In this document: positions 35,241-49,314 of the stretch, piece by piece
How positions within the stretch are numbered: the stretch's first letter is position 1
Layout: each line of letters opens with the position of its first letter
The notes under the pieces: generated by a model
Database searches by the model: none
Told to the model about the DNA's origin: nothing
Seen by the model: the letters and a program-made list of their open reading frames with translations, nothing else
Origin: Symbiodinium natans
Taxonomy: Eukaryota; Sar; Dinophyceae; Suessiales; Symbiodiniaceae
Assembly (NCBI GenBank): GCA_905221605.1
Contig: CAJNDS010002459.1
Coordinates: 302,501-366,500 of the forward strand
Length of the DNA: 64,000 nucleotides
Direction: 5' to 3'
Made by a program: the position numbers and the translations under genes

Positions 35241-35538
35241 AGCATGTAGTATATCGGATATATTATGCATAAGTAATAAACTATACAATGTTTGTCAATA
35301 ATGTTTGTATTACATCTATGCCTATTGGATACATGCGTAATGTATATTCTATCTGATATTGTATATATGTAATAAATTTATGTGATATGTTACAATCTAC
35401 ATGTTACATGTTATGTGATATATGCAATGTGCTATATGCAATGTGCTATATGTTTTATGATATATATATATATATATATGTATACATACATATATGTATC
35501 ATCTCCTCTCCATATATATATATATATATATATATATC

Positions 35539-35570
<32 letters not shown>

Positions 35571-35583
35571 TATACATACATAC

Positions 35584-35622
<39 letters not shown>

Positions 35623-35625
35623 CCA
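35241..35625. repeat. AT-rich degenerate repeat and (TA)n microsatellite
   Basis: Bases 35241-35458 are ATATGTAAT-like words. Bases 35459-35622 are long TA runs broken by CATACATA. Tyr/Ile open frames here are translations of the repeat. Confidence 0.9.
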
Positions 35626-35651
35626 TATAACAGCTGCGGGTGCATGTGCTC

Positions 35652-36030
35652 AGGTGCAGGTCATCTGCCAGAGTTGCGGGCGTTCCTTTCCCCAACGATG
35701 CCATGCTGCAGCAACACTTAACAACATGTGGCGTCGAGATTCCGGAAGAGAAAATGCTGCTTAAAGTTGCTTTCCATCTGCTTGTCACCTGTGTGGATGC
35801 AACTTTGGCAGCAAGTCCTTTGACCGGAACTCAGTTTGCAGTTGGCGCGTTGCAAGATCGTAGGGGCTTCTGCTTGTTGACTCGCACGTGCTGCATTTCC
35901 ATTCGGCGCCTATTCAGGAGATCCACGCCCAAATACTGTCAGCAGAAATGGCAGATGCAAGGGCACAGAAAGAACCTGATGAGCGGCGGCCCATTCCCAG
36001 GGCACCCACCTGGAATGCCAATATGACTCA
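35652..36030 (+). pseudogene. Decayed C2HC zinc-finger exons
   Basis: After an acceptor-like CTCAG the sequence encodes VQVICQSCGRSFP, then shifts frame at a CCCC run to NDAMLQQHLTTC; together these would be one finger. A second finger start, CHLCGCNFGSKSF, is back in the first frame beyond a TAA. A third segment has IHA then YCQQKWQMQ then AQKEPDERRPIPRAP, in successive frames. The order and the linker (QKW...RRP) match the intact gene downstream, so this is a paralogue or upstream exons with several frame breaks. Indel sequencing errors are an alternative. A TTTAGGG array separates it from the intact gene. Confidence 0.6.
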
Positions 36031-36042
36031 GGAGCCACGGCC

Positions 36043-36410
36043 TAGGGCTTAGGCTTCGGCTTCGGGCTTAGGGCTTAGGCTTAGGGCCTAGGGCTTAGGG
36101 CTTAGGGCTAGGGTTTGGGTTTAAGGGTTTAGGGTTAGGGGTGAGGGTTTGGGTTTAGGGTTTTAGGGTTTGGGTTTAGGGTTTAGGGTTTAGGGTTTAG
36201 GGTTTAGGGTAGGGTTAGGGTTTAGGGTTTAGGGTTTAGGGTTTAGGGTTTAGGGTTTAGGGTTTAGGGTTTAGGGTTTAGGGTTTAGGGTTTAGGGTTT
36301 AGGGTTTAGGGTTTAGGGTTTAGGGTTTAGGGTTTAGGGTTTAGGGTTTAGGGTTTAGGGTTTAGGGTTTAGGGTTTAGGGTTTAGGGTTTAGGGTTTAG
36401 GGTTTAGGGT
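36043..36410 (+). repeat. Long telomere-like array (TTTAGGG)n
   Basis: About 370 bp; the left 100 bp are degenerate (GGCTTAGGG, TTCGGG) and the right 200 bp nearly perfect. It ends 136 bp before the start codon of the zinc-finger gene. Confidence 0.95.
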
Positions 36411-36546
36411 GATATGGGTACACAGCGCAGATCGCGTCGGATGTTCATGTTCACATTTCTGCAGCAACAAAGCCGCCAGGAGCAGTACAATCAAGCAGCG
36501 CGGGCAGGCTCCTCAAACTGGGCGTTGTGCCAGCTTGTGTGTTGTC

Positions 36547-38615
<2,069 letters not shown>

Positions 38616-38629
38616 GAAGAAGCTCACCG

Positions 38630-39767
38630 CTCACCTGTTGTTAGTTAGTGCATATGTAGTGTTTTTGCATACGTAGTGTTTTGTCGTACAGAGCTGTGCT
38701 TGAAGGAGCAGCGGCAGGCCGTGAAACCTGTCGAGTTGAGACGTGCCGTGCCTGAGCGGCCGGAGAGGACCTCCGACATGACGCAGGACTGGGAAGACGC
38801 TACTGTACTTCATGTTGCCCAACACGCACACAAGCAGAGCGCCTGCTAGAAGAAGGAGACCTACAACTTGCTGGTGAAGGACCGGCCCTGTTTAGTGATG
38901 TTTGTGCTAAATGAAACTGGCCAGTGCAGTCAGCAAGAACAGAGTCAACCGGCGCGCCGCGTCCAACCCCGCAATGCTCAAAGCAGCTGTCCGGATTCGC
39001 AGGTTTGGGAGGGGGGGGGGGTTGGCTGCATATGCCCAACACACAGGAAGGTAGGAAAGTTAGTTGTTGCAAACGAAGAAACCTCCTCCACTCTCCACAT
39101 CGGGTGGTGATGTTTGAAGATGCTGCAGCAGGCATGAGCTGTTGGGCCAGCTCGGACGCGTGAACATGTGTGTAAAAAGATGTCAATTGTTATGAGAGCC
39201 AAGCTTGGTGATGAGATCCTCTGATTTCGACGCACATGCTGGAACGATGCGTTTCGATATGGGGTAACGAGGGCCAGGGAATGTGTGGCGCATTGTGGCG
39301 CGATGCATTGCGTAGATGTGCTCCTCCCCATCACTGGCTAGCCATGGCCTGCAAGGAGACAGCCGACACCAAGGGTGTGGCTGTTGAAGCAGAGGAGGAG
39401 ACCGCTGCCGTGAAGGTGACATGCTTGACCCTCGGCCAGAACAAAAGCCATCGTGGCGCAGCGTTCTGAATGACCCGTAGTCGTATTTGATGGCTAGTCT
39501 GGGCTCCCCGCGAAAAAACTTCGTTCAACAACTTCGTTCACGCGAACCGTGCATCGTAGGAGCTGTCAAGCTTTGCAGAGTGCTGCATCTTCTGCTCAAA
39601 TCTAAGCAGGAAATGTGGCTGCGCCGCTGCGGGCGACAATTTTCATTTGCACGTTTGCCAGTTGGAGGCTGGCAGTCCAGGGTAGCTGCAGAACAAGACG
39701 GAACGGGCATTCTTGTCATCACAGAACTCAACCACACTCTCCTATCCTGATGCAGACTGTTGTGAAC
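38630..39767. other. No supported gene
   Basis: Short unsupported frames on both strands. Bases 39010-39021 are a short G run. Confidence 0.45.
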
Positions 39768-39813
39768 CTTAAACCCTAAACCTTCCTAACCCCAACCCTA
39801 AACCCTGAACCCT
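39768..39813 (-). repeat. Short telomere-like tract
   Basis: CCCTAAACCTTCCTAACCCC then CCCTAAACCCTGAACCCTAA. Confidence 0.8.
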
Positions 39814-42580
39814 AAGGTTCTTGTGCACTTTAGGCTTTGGCTACAGGCCGGGCTACGCATGGGCTTCTTACGCAAGCGAGCAAGTATTGTTGCTGACTGC
39901 GGGCTACTTCCCTGACAGGTCTCAAGCCCTGACGTCGACTCCGACGTTGATGTTCCTGGAGGTTGAGAAAACACGCCGAGTTGCCTCCGAGAGCCCAAGA
40001 ACGCTCGATCTTCAACTGACTGGATGCCTGCACAGTTGACGTGTTGGGGTCTCCGTGAGCGGCTTTCAAAAGGTGGCACGAAGGTTGGCAGCTCTGAAAC
40101 TACAAATCTGAAGAACTTATGTAGGCTCATGATACTAGTATCCAGTTGGATGAATTAACATGGTCGCCAGGCCCAAAGCCATTCACTGCTCTGGGCAGGA
40201 CCTGCACTTCATACTGAAGCCTACATTCGACCCCCTGCCGGCCTGGATCCCTCCTTTACTGGTGGCTTCAAGAAGGGCAGGTCCAGCGTCACCTCCTTCC
40301 GCTTCAGCTACGCAGATCTCTTCGTTCTTCAGCTTCTCTCTCGGCCGGAGTGCACCGTCACACACGCACTGACGAGCTGTACCCAGCTGCAATTGTCAGC
40401 ACTAAAGCAGCAGACCAGCAGGCAGTGCGTCTGTGAGATATAGTCCCTCGACTCCCTCGCAATCCAATCAATCGCTTACGCTTTTCAGAATGTCGTCTGC
40501 ATGCGCTGCATGCCCAGCTATTCACTCTTCGCATGGGGGCGGACCCGACAGAGTCAGAATAGCAAGCCACGCGGATGAGGTGCCACTGGGACATGATCCA
40601 AGCACCTGCACTCGGATCTTGGACCGTTGCACTTGCTCGAAACCTCCTTCTGAAAATGTGCTGGCACGCGGAGAAGGCGCAGGATGCAGCAGAACCCTAC
40701 ACTCTAAATTTTCTAAACCTCTAGCCGAGAAGCTGATCAAGTGCATGGAGCAATTTGGGATAAGTACGAAGCGCTTCACCACTGTAGAAGATGCTGCGGC
40801 CTATAGAGACAAAGTTACTGTAAGAGAAAGTCGAAAACACTTCACACCTTGCCACGGTTCTGTCTGTTGCCCTTCAGACCTTTGTTCCGCGTAGTGGCCG
40901 CGTAGAGCACTGTTCCACTGTGCAGGATGTGGTGCTTAGTGGGCAAGCAGCAGTGGAGCACCGCCCAGCCGTTCCTACACATGGGAACTCTGCAATGAAC
41001 GCTGCTTCGAGTCTCGAGGGGCTTTGCATGGAAGAAAAGCGCTGAGCCCCCGAAACATTTGGAGCTCCGTTGTTCCGCTCTTCCGCTCTAGAGGGTTTTA
41101 GAGTTCAGGGTGGGTTTTCAAGGGGGCCGAGGGTTTCTTCGCAACTCATCTCCGCACTTCACATTCCTAGATCAAGGGATCGAAGAGTGATCACTTGGGC
41201 TCTGGCTTGCAATGCTAAGTCTCATCTGCTGTGCAGACTAATGTCACTAGAAATGTCTAGAAAGTAGCCCGAACTCCTACTGTTACTCGAAGTATTCTGG
41301 CCTGAGGTCCTTGAGGTGGCTCCGTGAACACCCGCCCCTGCCGGTGCCTGCCCACGCCTTAGAACCCCAGTAGAAGACCCTCCGGCGCCGATTCGCCTTT
41401 TCTCCGAATGTCCGAAGCTGCGCCCCAGGAAATCCCACCGCCGGATGTCTCAGCCATGGCTGCAACAGGAGGCTGAGGGCCCCTGCCTCCAACCACCGCG
41501 GATCTTGAGAGACCATGGAAAGGCCTGAACGGCATAAGCAAAGTCGGAGATCGGAGTGGCGAGCATCCGTCAGAGGCCGGGGGAGCCTCGAAGTCAACTC
41601 CGGAGCTCCGTTGCGCGCGCCTTGCCAGGCTTCGGTGTCCAGGCTGGCATGGTCCGCTGCAGACGAATGGCGGAGACTTGCGGAAGTCCGCAGTGAGTTG
41701 GAGAGGCCATGTGCTTCTGGAGACAGCCTTGGCAAATTCTAAAGCCTGCCAACAGTATGTGACATGATAGGTCATGCACAATTGGCGTAGGGTCACGACA
41801 CATGATGCTTTCCAACCAGCGCAGAAAAAGATCTCCACGCAGGTGCCGGGATCAGCTTGCAGAGCACCAGGTGGATTAATACTGGTCCCACTGTTCTCCC
41901 CACTCTGCTTACAGCAGCTGCTTTGGCCATCAATGAAGGCGGTCTTGCTGCACGTGGGCGATGCAATCCACACAGAGGTGGATCGCTTGCAGGACGGCTC
42001 GATGAGCCCGAGCCGAGAACACTTGCGAAAGAACACTTGCCAAGCCTCCTGGCCTGCGAAGGAGTGGGAAAGAAACATCAAGGTCCGAGAAGATGAGCTA
42101 GGCGGACCCCTTGATTCTTCGCAGCTCGTGCTGAGCGTCCAGTGGCAGCTCAAGCTTACTGCAAGGCGATGTGGAGAAGCAGCTGGAGGGTGCGCATCAT
42201 CAGTCAGACTGAGGGCCCAACTAGTGGGTGTTGCACTTCCCTATGGACTCTTTTTCAAAGAATCTAAAGGCCCCCTAAGCGAGGTATGCGATCGGAGATC
42301 CAAAAGCAGTACCTCACGCCGCTGGCTCAGGCTGAGGTGGAAAGCATCGGGTCATCCCTTGGTCGCTACTGCGGTGTTGATCGTAGTATATTACACGTTG
42401 CAATGATCTCATTATTGATTATAAGTATTGCTCTTAAGTATTGCTCTTTGTATCGCCATGGGCCTAAGCTGCGGTTGCACAGGCGGACCAGGGGCGCTGC
42501 CCAAGTTTCAGGCCCTGCCGACCACAAACCTTGGCATCATAGGGGGGAAGATGGGGGAAGGGGGTAAGGAGGAGGGAAGG
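39814..42580. other. No firmly supported gene
   Basis: The best fragment is 40690-40855 plus (KFSKPLAEKLIKCMEQFGIS), which reads like protein but is unrecognised. Bases 41774-42406 plus and 41359-42153 minus are open over each other; neither can be preferred. Confidence 0.35.
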
Positions 42581-44290
42581 TAATGGGAGGTCGGGATCGG
42601 GCGGGGAGGGCGGTGGGAGCGGGGGGGAGGAAGGTGAGAGAGTTTTTTTTTCTGGAACCCGAAGCGCCCTCGCCCGTACATTCTGGTGCATTACATGGGC
42701 CCATAAGAAGGAGAGCTGAGCAGATTGGTATGCATTAGAAAACCGATGTCAGGGGATCCTGATGCAAAATCTCTGGAGAGCCTATCAGAAAACCTCTCAA
42801 CTGTGAAGCCATAAACCTTGCACACCCAGCAGCACGAGCCGGTGCGAGGTCGGCACCGAGGGCCCTTTAAAAGATGCGCAAAGTGGCAGCAAACAAGGGA
42901 ACGGAAGCCATTCAGTCATTTCTCGCCGCGGGGCAAAAGGAAACCAAAGTGGGAAGGGAAGCCAACTGTTTCGCTGGCGTGGCCCCCGGCAAGGAGCCGG
43001 CGGTTGTCTGTTTCAACGATACCATGTGATTTCGAAAAAAGTCATGAAAGAATATACCACCATCATAATGGTAGAGTCGAATGCGATCCAAGGTAATGCG
43101 TATGTTTTACTAAGGCAGAAGCGGCTCTTGGAGACAATGTCTGCGAAGGACGGAGAGACATGCTGACTGGCTTCATTTGCGGTCCTTCATGGAAATCCCG
43201 GAAGCACTGAGCACTGAGAACCAGGGGTGCGGGGAATTAGCAGGGTTGCACCGAAAAGAAAGCAATGAGCAAGGCCAATTCCTTTTAGGCGATGTGAGAT
43301 GCAGTGTTTGCTGTCAGCTTAGGGAGGTAGCCAACTTTCGTAGGCGGCACTGGGTTCATGGCTACCGAAACCTGCACTGCACTCCTTCACCCGAAGTTCT
43401 GCCGAAACCTGACAAGCCGACAAGCCCTTGACCAGGACGAAGCTCCCAGGAGTCCTCGTCAATTGGCGGATTGGGCCTGAGACGGTTGAGCCTTGAAGCG
43501 ATGAGCCCACAAGCTTGGAAACTGCCATCCGAGATCAGCGAGAAAAGCGGACATGTTGTTGCATGATCCAGTCCTTGGCAACGGAGGGCTTTGTGAGACA
43601 ATTGTGCGACCAACGGCACCAGCTAAGAAGTTCCTACATGATGCAGTCCAGGTCGGATCCACAACGACACGCGCTTACCAGAAGAGATCAGCAGAATGTG
43701 CCATATAAGGATCCCAACTGAATCAGCCTTCCGCCCAAGGCCACGCAGTCCTGGCCGCCGCCCTCACAGATCTCTTCGGGCCTGGTCGGGATCTGCCAGA
43801 TTCGTAGACTTTGACCTCGGCCCAGGTCCAACTGCACTCGCTTCAGGCGGTCAGGCCAGGGGCGAAATGCGCATAACAGAGCAATACATAGCATGACATG
43901 ATCTCACGGGCTTCACCCTGCGAGGGAGGGAGTAGTTGTTTCATTTCGATGGGGGGCCTTATGTCATTTGTTGGCATGGTGCCGCAACAACGTAGGCTTT
44001 CGATTCTGAATGTGAATGTTGTTGGACCTACCGAGAGGTTTTGTGTGGTTTTGTGCTCAAAGGTCATCACAGTCTCTGTTCCTGCGTGCAGATGCCCAGG
44101 CCCCAGGAAACTGTTTGGATCGATTCGACCTGCGCAGGTTAGCGATGGTGGCAAGAAAGACCGAGGCCAGTTGGGCAAGCTTTTGGATTAGGGTGTATCG
44201 GTTGTAAAGGAGGTGTGGCGCCAGAGCCGTTCGTATGGTTTTCTGGCCACCTTGCTTAAGCCCCACAAGCAAGCATAGCACAGCGAATCA
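42581..44290. other. No supported gene
   Basis: Bases 42540-42640 are G/A-rich. The rest holds only unrecognised overlapping frames on both strands. Confidence 0.45.
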
Positions 44291-44299
44291 CGTTTTGCC

Positions 44300-44870
44300 G
44301 GTTTCCCGAAGCTGCGCTGTCCAGTTTCCCGACTCACTTCCATTTTCCGAATCCGCGCGCTTTCAGTTTATTTGAATCCGCAGAAGTTCGGGCTTACAGC
44401 CGTCTTTAGGAACTTGGGCAAACCTATGGAATGCAACTGAATGTTACGTGCTGACAAACCACAGATTCGGGAAACTGGACAACGCAGATTCTGGATCCTG
44501 GAAATGAAAGCAGGGATTCGGGAAGCTGGAAACCGCGGATTCGGGAATCGCGAAGGTTTTTCAAGGCACCTTTGACATGAACGTTATCACCTCACCCTCA
44601 CCCCCTTCACCACCCCCTCACCCCCCCTCCCCCTCCTTCTTCTTCTCCCCTCCCCTTTCCCCCCTTTTCCCCGCCCTTCCCTCCCTCTTCCTCCCCTTTC
44701 CCCTTCCCCGCCCCGAACACCTCCCCCACCCCCCTCACCCACCCCCCCTGGCCGATTCCTGAATCGTGGTTTCCTGCGTCGCGTGAAGCCAGTCCTGAAT
44801 TGCCAAATCGCCGGAGTTTCCTGAATCCTGGTTTCCCAAATGCGTCCAGTTTCGGAATCGCGCGTCCGTC
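44300..44870. repeat. TTTCCCGAATC/GATTCGGGAAA motif cluster around a C-rich tract
   Basis: TTTCCCGA or TTTCCGAATCCGCG variants occur at about 44303, 44325, 44345 and 44828. The inverse, GATTCGGGAAACTGG or similar, occurs at about 44466, 44514 and 44539. Between them, 44585-44750 is a C/T-rich tract (CCCCTCACCCCCC) coding only low-complexity Pro/Ser. Confidence 0.6.
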
Positions 44871-45608
44871 GTAATGTTCCGGGAAAGCCTAGCCACTACA
44901 TGTTTCACTGGAAAACTCATCCGAGATGTTTGCTACGTAGCACGTGCCTGCCATTTGTCACTTCTGATGGACTGTCTCATGCTTCACTAAACCTGTCCAC
45001 CCAGTGCCCGAACCAGTTGAGTCTTCGGTATCGGCAGCGCTGGCGTGGCCGGAGACACGCTCGGTCCGGATCTAACCGGAGCTACTCGGCTAAAACCCTC
45101 GATGCCTGGAGATTCTAAGGCAAAGACCGGAGTCGGAGTCGGACAACCCAGCTTGCAGGCCCAGAATCTAATAATCTCTTCACTTCCTAGCTCTATCAAT
45201 ATCCGACTCCTTCAGGCAAGTGCCGAGGAGGAGCTGATTTCTCTACAGCGTGGAATCGAGCAGAAGAAGCCGGGTGTCCCAGAGCAAGCCACTGACGTGA
45301 AGTTCTGAAGACCTCATCCTGGGGCTTTTGAAAGGCGTCAGCTCCGAGTTCTCGAAGAGGCTGGTATATATCCCAAAACGGTCTACAGATGCTCGCTTCG
45401 GATCCAAGATGTCTTGAGTTCAAGTCCTTGCAGGAAGCTGGCAACGCAGCAAGGCCTCTCTTTGCCAGCGCCTCTGGTCATGATCGCGGCTACCACTTGA
45501 GAGGAGAATGCGGCCTTGCATGAGGCTGGGCTCAGCGGAACGCCCCAGGCTGTAAAGGGCGATGCCTCCTCGCAGCAGCGGCTACATCCGATGCTGGAGG
45601 CTGGGCAC
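44871..45608. other. No firmly supported gene
   Basis: A plus-strand stretch at 45180-45307 (IRLLQASAEEELISLQRG) is readable to a TGA but unrecognised. It could be a terminal exon. Confidence 0.3.
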
Positions 45609-45705
45609 GTTTGCGAAATTAGGGGTACCTTGTTTGGGACCCTTATTATAAGGGAATGCTATCACTTGGGGTCTATATTAGGAGGTCCCTTATTTTCGTA
45701 AACCC
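45609..45705 (+). mobile_element. Palindromic element copy (97 bp)
   Basis: It begins GTTTGCGAAATTAGGGGTAC and ends GGTCCCTTATTTTCGTAAAC then CC. The core TTATTATAAGGGAATGCTAT matches the 38147 copy. Confidence 0.75.
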
Positions 45706-45830
45706 ACATTTCTTCTACAACGATGGAAGTTCAGCACCTCGCCATTTCCAGGGTCGCCTCTTATCCGGGTTGGCACCTCCGCCAGCACCGCCACCACTGG
45801 ATGCTGCTCCATGGCTACTTCAGATGGGGC

Positions 45831-45869
45831 CTAAACCCTAAACCCTAAACCCTAAACCCTAAACCCTAC
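45831..45869 (-). repeat. Short telomere-like array (CCCTAAA)5
   Basis: Perfect units inserted in unique sequence. Confidence 0.95.
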
Positions 45870-46940
45870 TGCCGAGGCTCCTCCGCCGGTCTTCGGCGAT
45901 GACAGAGGTCGCGCCCGCGGCAGAGCTCAGCAGTGTGGCGGATTGCCTGCGCCTCAATGCGCCTCAAGAATCCCAAAAGTTCCGGCGCAAGGGCACCAAG
46001 AGTTTCAAAGCCGCTCAGTGCTTTGATTTTCAGCTCCAGCCCCAGAGAAGGCAGTTTTATAAGAACACCTCATATGGACTCTTTAAAGGTACGGGCGTTC
46101 TTTGGCACGACGTAGGAATTGCTGGTAACTTGTAGGAAGAGCAACTCAGTTCCGAGGTCACTGCCAGATCCTGGGGCCTCAAAGATCACAGCGGAGGTGT
46201 GTGGGAAGGGCACAGACAAGAACCCGAACAAAAGTTGCTCTCACCGTCGAGGCCGCCGTGGGTGAGGGGCTGGTGCCCGAGGTGTCCCCCGCAGAGTTTA
46301 AAAGTTTCAGTGGTCCAGGGTTCGATTCAGGGTTGCAGAATGTTTGCAGTCGAAATTCTCTGGAGCTGGCTGGAGCGGGCAGAGGCGTTCAGCTCTTCTG
46401 ACGCAGCGGGGTTTGGTGGCGTTGGCCTTCTTCGAGCGCAAGGGCCTGAGGTACACTCGGTATAGTGCATAGGAGATCAGAGGAGGATGTTGCAATGCTT
46501 TGCATTCACGTTGCACTGAAGAACTCGGGTCACTTTCCGCAAGAACTACAGGCCTCCACCTCCACCTGCACCACCTCCCAGCATCGCATTGGGAGGCCAC
46601 ATGGCCTCAGCAGGCAGTGGGGCGGAAGTGGGGGTCATAACAGCTGCGATGCAGGCGGCCAGACCAACGGGCCAAAGATGAGTCCAGCGATGTCTCCCAC
46701 AGGCGGAAGTTTCTTTGTTTTCTTGAGTTGAGACTTTCTGCGCGCTGGTGCAGATCGAGCGCGCGGCTCGATGCCCGTGGACATAAAGAAGGAGGCTTGA
46801 CCACAGCATCAGAAACTTCCAGCATCTTCCAGCAGACCTGACTGAAATTGCTGACAGATGGCTTCTCCTGTTGGAGCTTCTGGCATGGCAACGACGGAGG
46901 AGCTCGGGCAGGCAGGGCTCAAGAAGTCAGATGGCGCTAA
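45870..46940. other. No firmly supported gene
   Basis: The plus-strand stretch 46210-46340 (KVALTVEAAVGEGLVPEV) reads like protein but has no recognisable domain. Confidence 0.35.
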
Positions 46941-47050
46941 GGGTATCATAGGGTATCATAGGGGATCATAGGGGATCATAGGGGATCATAGGGGATCATA
47001 GGGGATCATAGGGGATCATAGGGGATCATAGGGGATCATAGGGGATCATG
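46941..47050 (+). repeat. 10-bp tandem repeat, 11 copies
   Basis: Two GGGTATCATA units then GGGGATCATA, an exact 10-bp period over 110 bp. Confidence 0.98.
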
Positions 47051-47195
47051 TGCACCCTGTATTCAAAACCTCTGCCCCCAGGCCATGAAACAGCTGTTCC
47101 ACGCTTTTGCCAGTCGCGCCGTGCACCACCCAGGTGTTTTTGAAAGCAGTCTCAATCCCGTCAAGCATGTCTTGCTCTGTTGCGTGGAACAATGC

Positions 47196-47284
47196 AGACC
47201 CTAAACCCTAGACCCCAAACCCCAGACCCTAAACCCTAAACCCCAAACCCCAAACCCCAAACCCTAAACCCTAAACCCTAAACC
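47196..47284 (-). repeat. Telomere-like array with CCCCAAA variants
   Basis: CCCTAAA, CCCTAGA, CCCCAAA and CCCCAGA units. Confidence 0.9.
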
Positions 47285-48615
47285 AGGGTTTATGTGGATT
47301 TCATGGGTCGAGGCTGGGTCTGTGGCCAAGCCCGGCGGCGGCCGCGCCGGGCGTGTTGCGTTGGGCCTGCAGGAGGGCGCATTCGAGCGGGCTTTGAGAA
47401 TTCCTTTTGAGTATCTTCGTGCGAGTGTGTGTTCTTGCTTGGCCGTTAGTTCATGGCTCACAGTGTAGAGAGGACTTCGGCTCTGGCATGCTCTGTCTGC
47501 CTCAGAGGACTAAGTTATTCCATTCATTGAGATGGAGCGCGTCAGGCACACAAAGCTGGCGCATCTTTGCCGTCGATGCATGCTGCTGACAAACAAAGAT
47601 GGTAAAAGACAACGCGAAGATGTAGCCATGGCAAGCAGAGATCTATACGCCACACAACGTCACTTCGATAAGCTATCCAAGGCAGGATGACTTGAATCCA
47701 ACTAGGATCCTGGCCCCCTCCCCAACTGATTTCAGGCACTGAGCGCAGTCCTCCGACACGCTGCGCAACGAGAGGGCCTGTATCTCACGCCAGGTGGAGA
47801 CGTGCTTCACAGTGCAGCCCTTGAACGTCTTGAGCTTCTGCTGCCTTGATCAGGTGGTTTTGCGCGCCTGCGGGATGTCTTGGACTCGCGACTTCTGCGG
47901 TTCAAGTCCGTCCTGCACTCGGTCTGCGAAGAAGCTGGTCAGGTCATAGCGGCGACTGCCACGTTGCGGCTTTGTTTGTGCCAGGTCACCGAGCGAGAGA
48001 TCCATGAAGTCGTCCGTACCAGCTTACACAAGGATGATTTCCCGAGGCCTGCGCCGCAGACAGTCCCCAGCACTATTGCGCAACGACTTTCGTTTCCACT
48101 GTACTGTCAGTGCTTTCACATCTTTCACACAGCCAGGTTTGAGATAAAGCCAGGGCCGGATCAGGAAGTTTGGATCCGCTCGACGAGGAGCCCGTTCGTG
48201 GCAGTTACGTGCTGTTTGGTCTGTGATGTGGGTGGACATTGTCAACCTGTCATGTTCAGGAAGCACACCATCCCGAACGTCCGTGCATCATTCCCGATGG
48301 AAATTTCCTGGAAGGACTGTCAGCGTACGGTAGAGGTATGGTTCGCAGGCCTGCCTACAAGGATGGGATGAGAAAGAATGACGAACGTGGCAATGATGAC
48401 TTCCTCCCTCCGCACCTGAACAACTGTTTGCTTGAGAGGCCTACAACACATGGTAGTATCATACATTTCATATCCCTTCATCTTGCACGTGGACCAGTCA
48501 TATGCTCCCGTTCTCCAGTTTGCCTGATGACTTTGTGGTTCTCGCTCCCTGTGCTGGATGTGTCTTTTCAGGACTCATGCCCGAACCTTGAACGTGATTG
48601 CCTCTGATCTTGGCA
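47285..48615. other. No firmly supported gene
   Basis: The plus-strand frame 47880-48371 (163 codons; HTARFEIKPGPDQEVWIRS near the middle) could be an upstream exon of the locus that follows. It has no recognisable domain. Confidence 0.35.
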
Positions 48616-49185
48616 GGATGTGGAGGAGGCAGAAACATGTCGCAGGCACTGGGCCCAACGGTGGAGAGAGGAGTTTGAGACTTTGCAGCAACCGCAGTTT
48701 CAGGAAGGTACAGTCAATAGGGGCATCCGCACTGCATGCGAAGTGTGCGAACCACTCCTGCTGACCTGAGGATGCCACTCAGACATGGTGGCACGATGGG
48801 CATGAGGACCATGCACCGGAGGAGACCGTGTACGGAGGTGATAAGCCAAAGTCTGAATCTTCCGGCGTGGTGTCTTGGCTGCATGGTGCACAACCTGACA
48901 GTGCAACAGGGAATCAGCTCAGCCCTTCTCGCATCGGAAAGTGCACATGTGTGCAGATCATCTGTTGCCTGGCATCCAGGTGGGAAGGGCAACCTGTGAC
49001 TTCAATGGCCAGGGGCTCACGAATCTGTTGATCAATCGTCAGTGAAACTACGCACACAGAAGGATGGGGCTTTGATGGTGGATCTTCTGACGGTCAAGCG
49101 CAACACGGATGCAGAGTCGGGTGACTATGTGTTCTGCGCCCGTGAACCTGTTGGCACAACGGTCTCCGGCTCTTTGTCAGGTATC
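48616..49185 (+). CDS. Exons of an unknown protein upstream of the proline-rich gene
   Basis: Exon 1 (48619-48705) reads DVEEAETCRRHWAQRWREEF to QPQFQ. It can be joined in phase 0 by a GA-AG intron to exon 2 at about 48772-48952 (DATQTWWHDGHEDHAPEE...). A third stretch, about 49009-49185, reads SSVKLRTQKDGALMVDLL to GTTVSGSLS and ends at CAG|GTATCT, a normal donor. No domain is recognised. It may be the 5' part of the proline-rich gene that follows on the same strand. Confidence 0.4.
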
Positions 49186-49314
49186 TGAACTTGCAAAAGG
49201 GCGAGTATGTGTTTCACGTTGGCCCCCATCTCAGTGACAAGCAAGCACGCGCGAAAGACGGCACTCCACTCTGCGAATCTGCGACGTTTTGCTGCTTTAA
49301 AGACCCTGTAGGGC

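Noticed and set aside
46314-46330. GGTTCGATTCA, second tRNA B-box-like word
   Set aside because: No T-stem pairing and no cloverleaf upstream.
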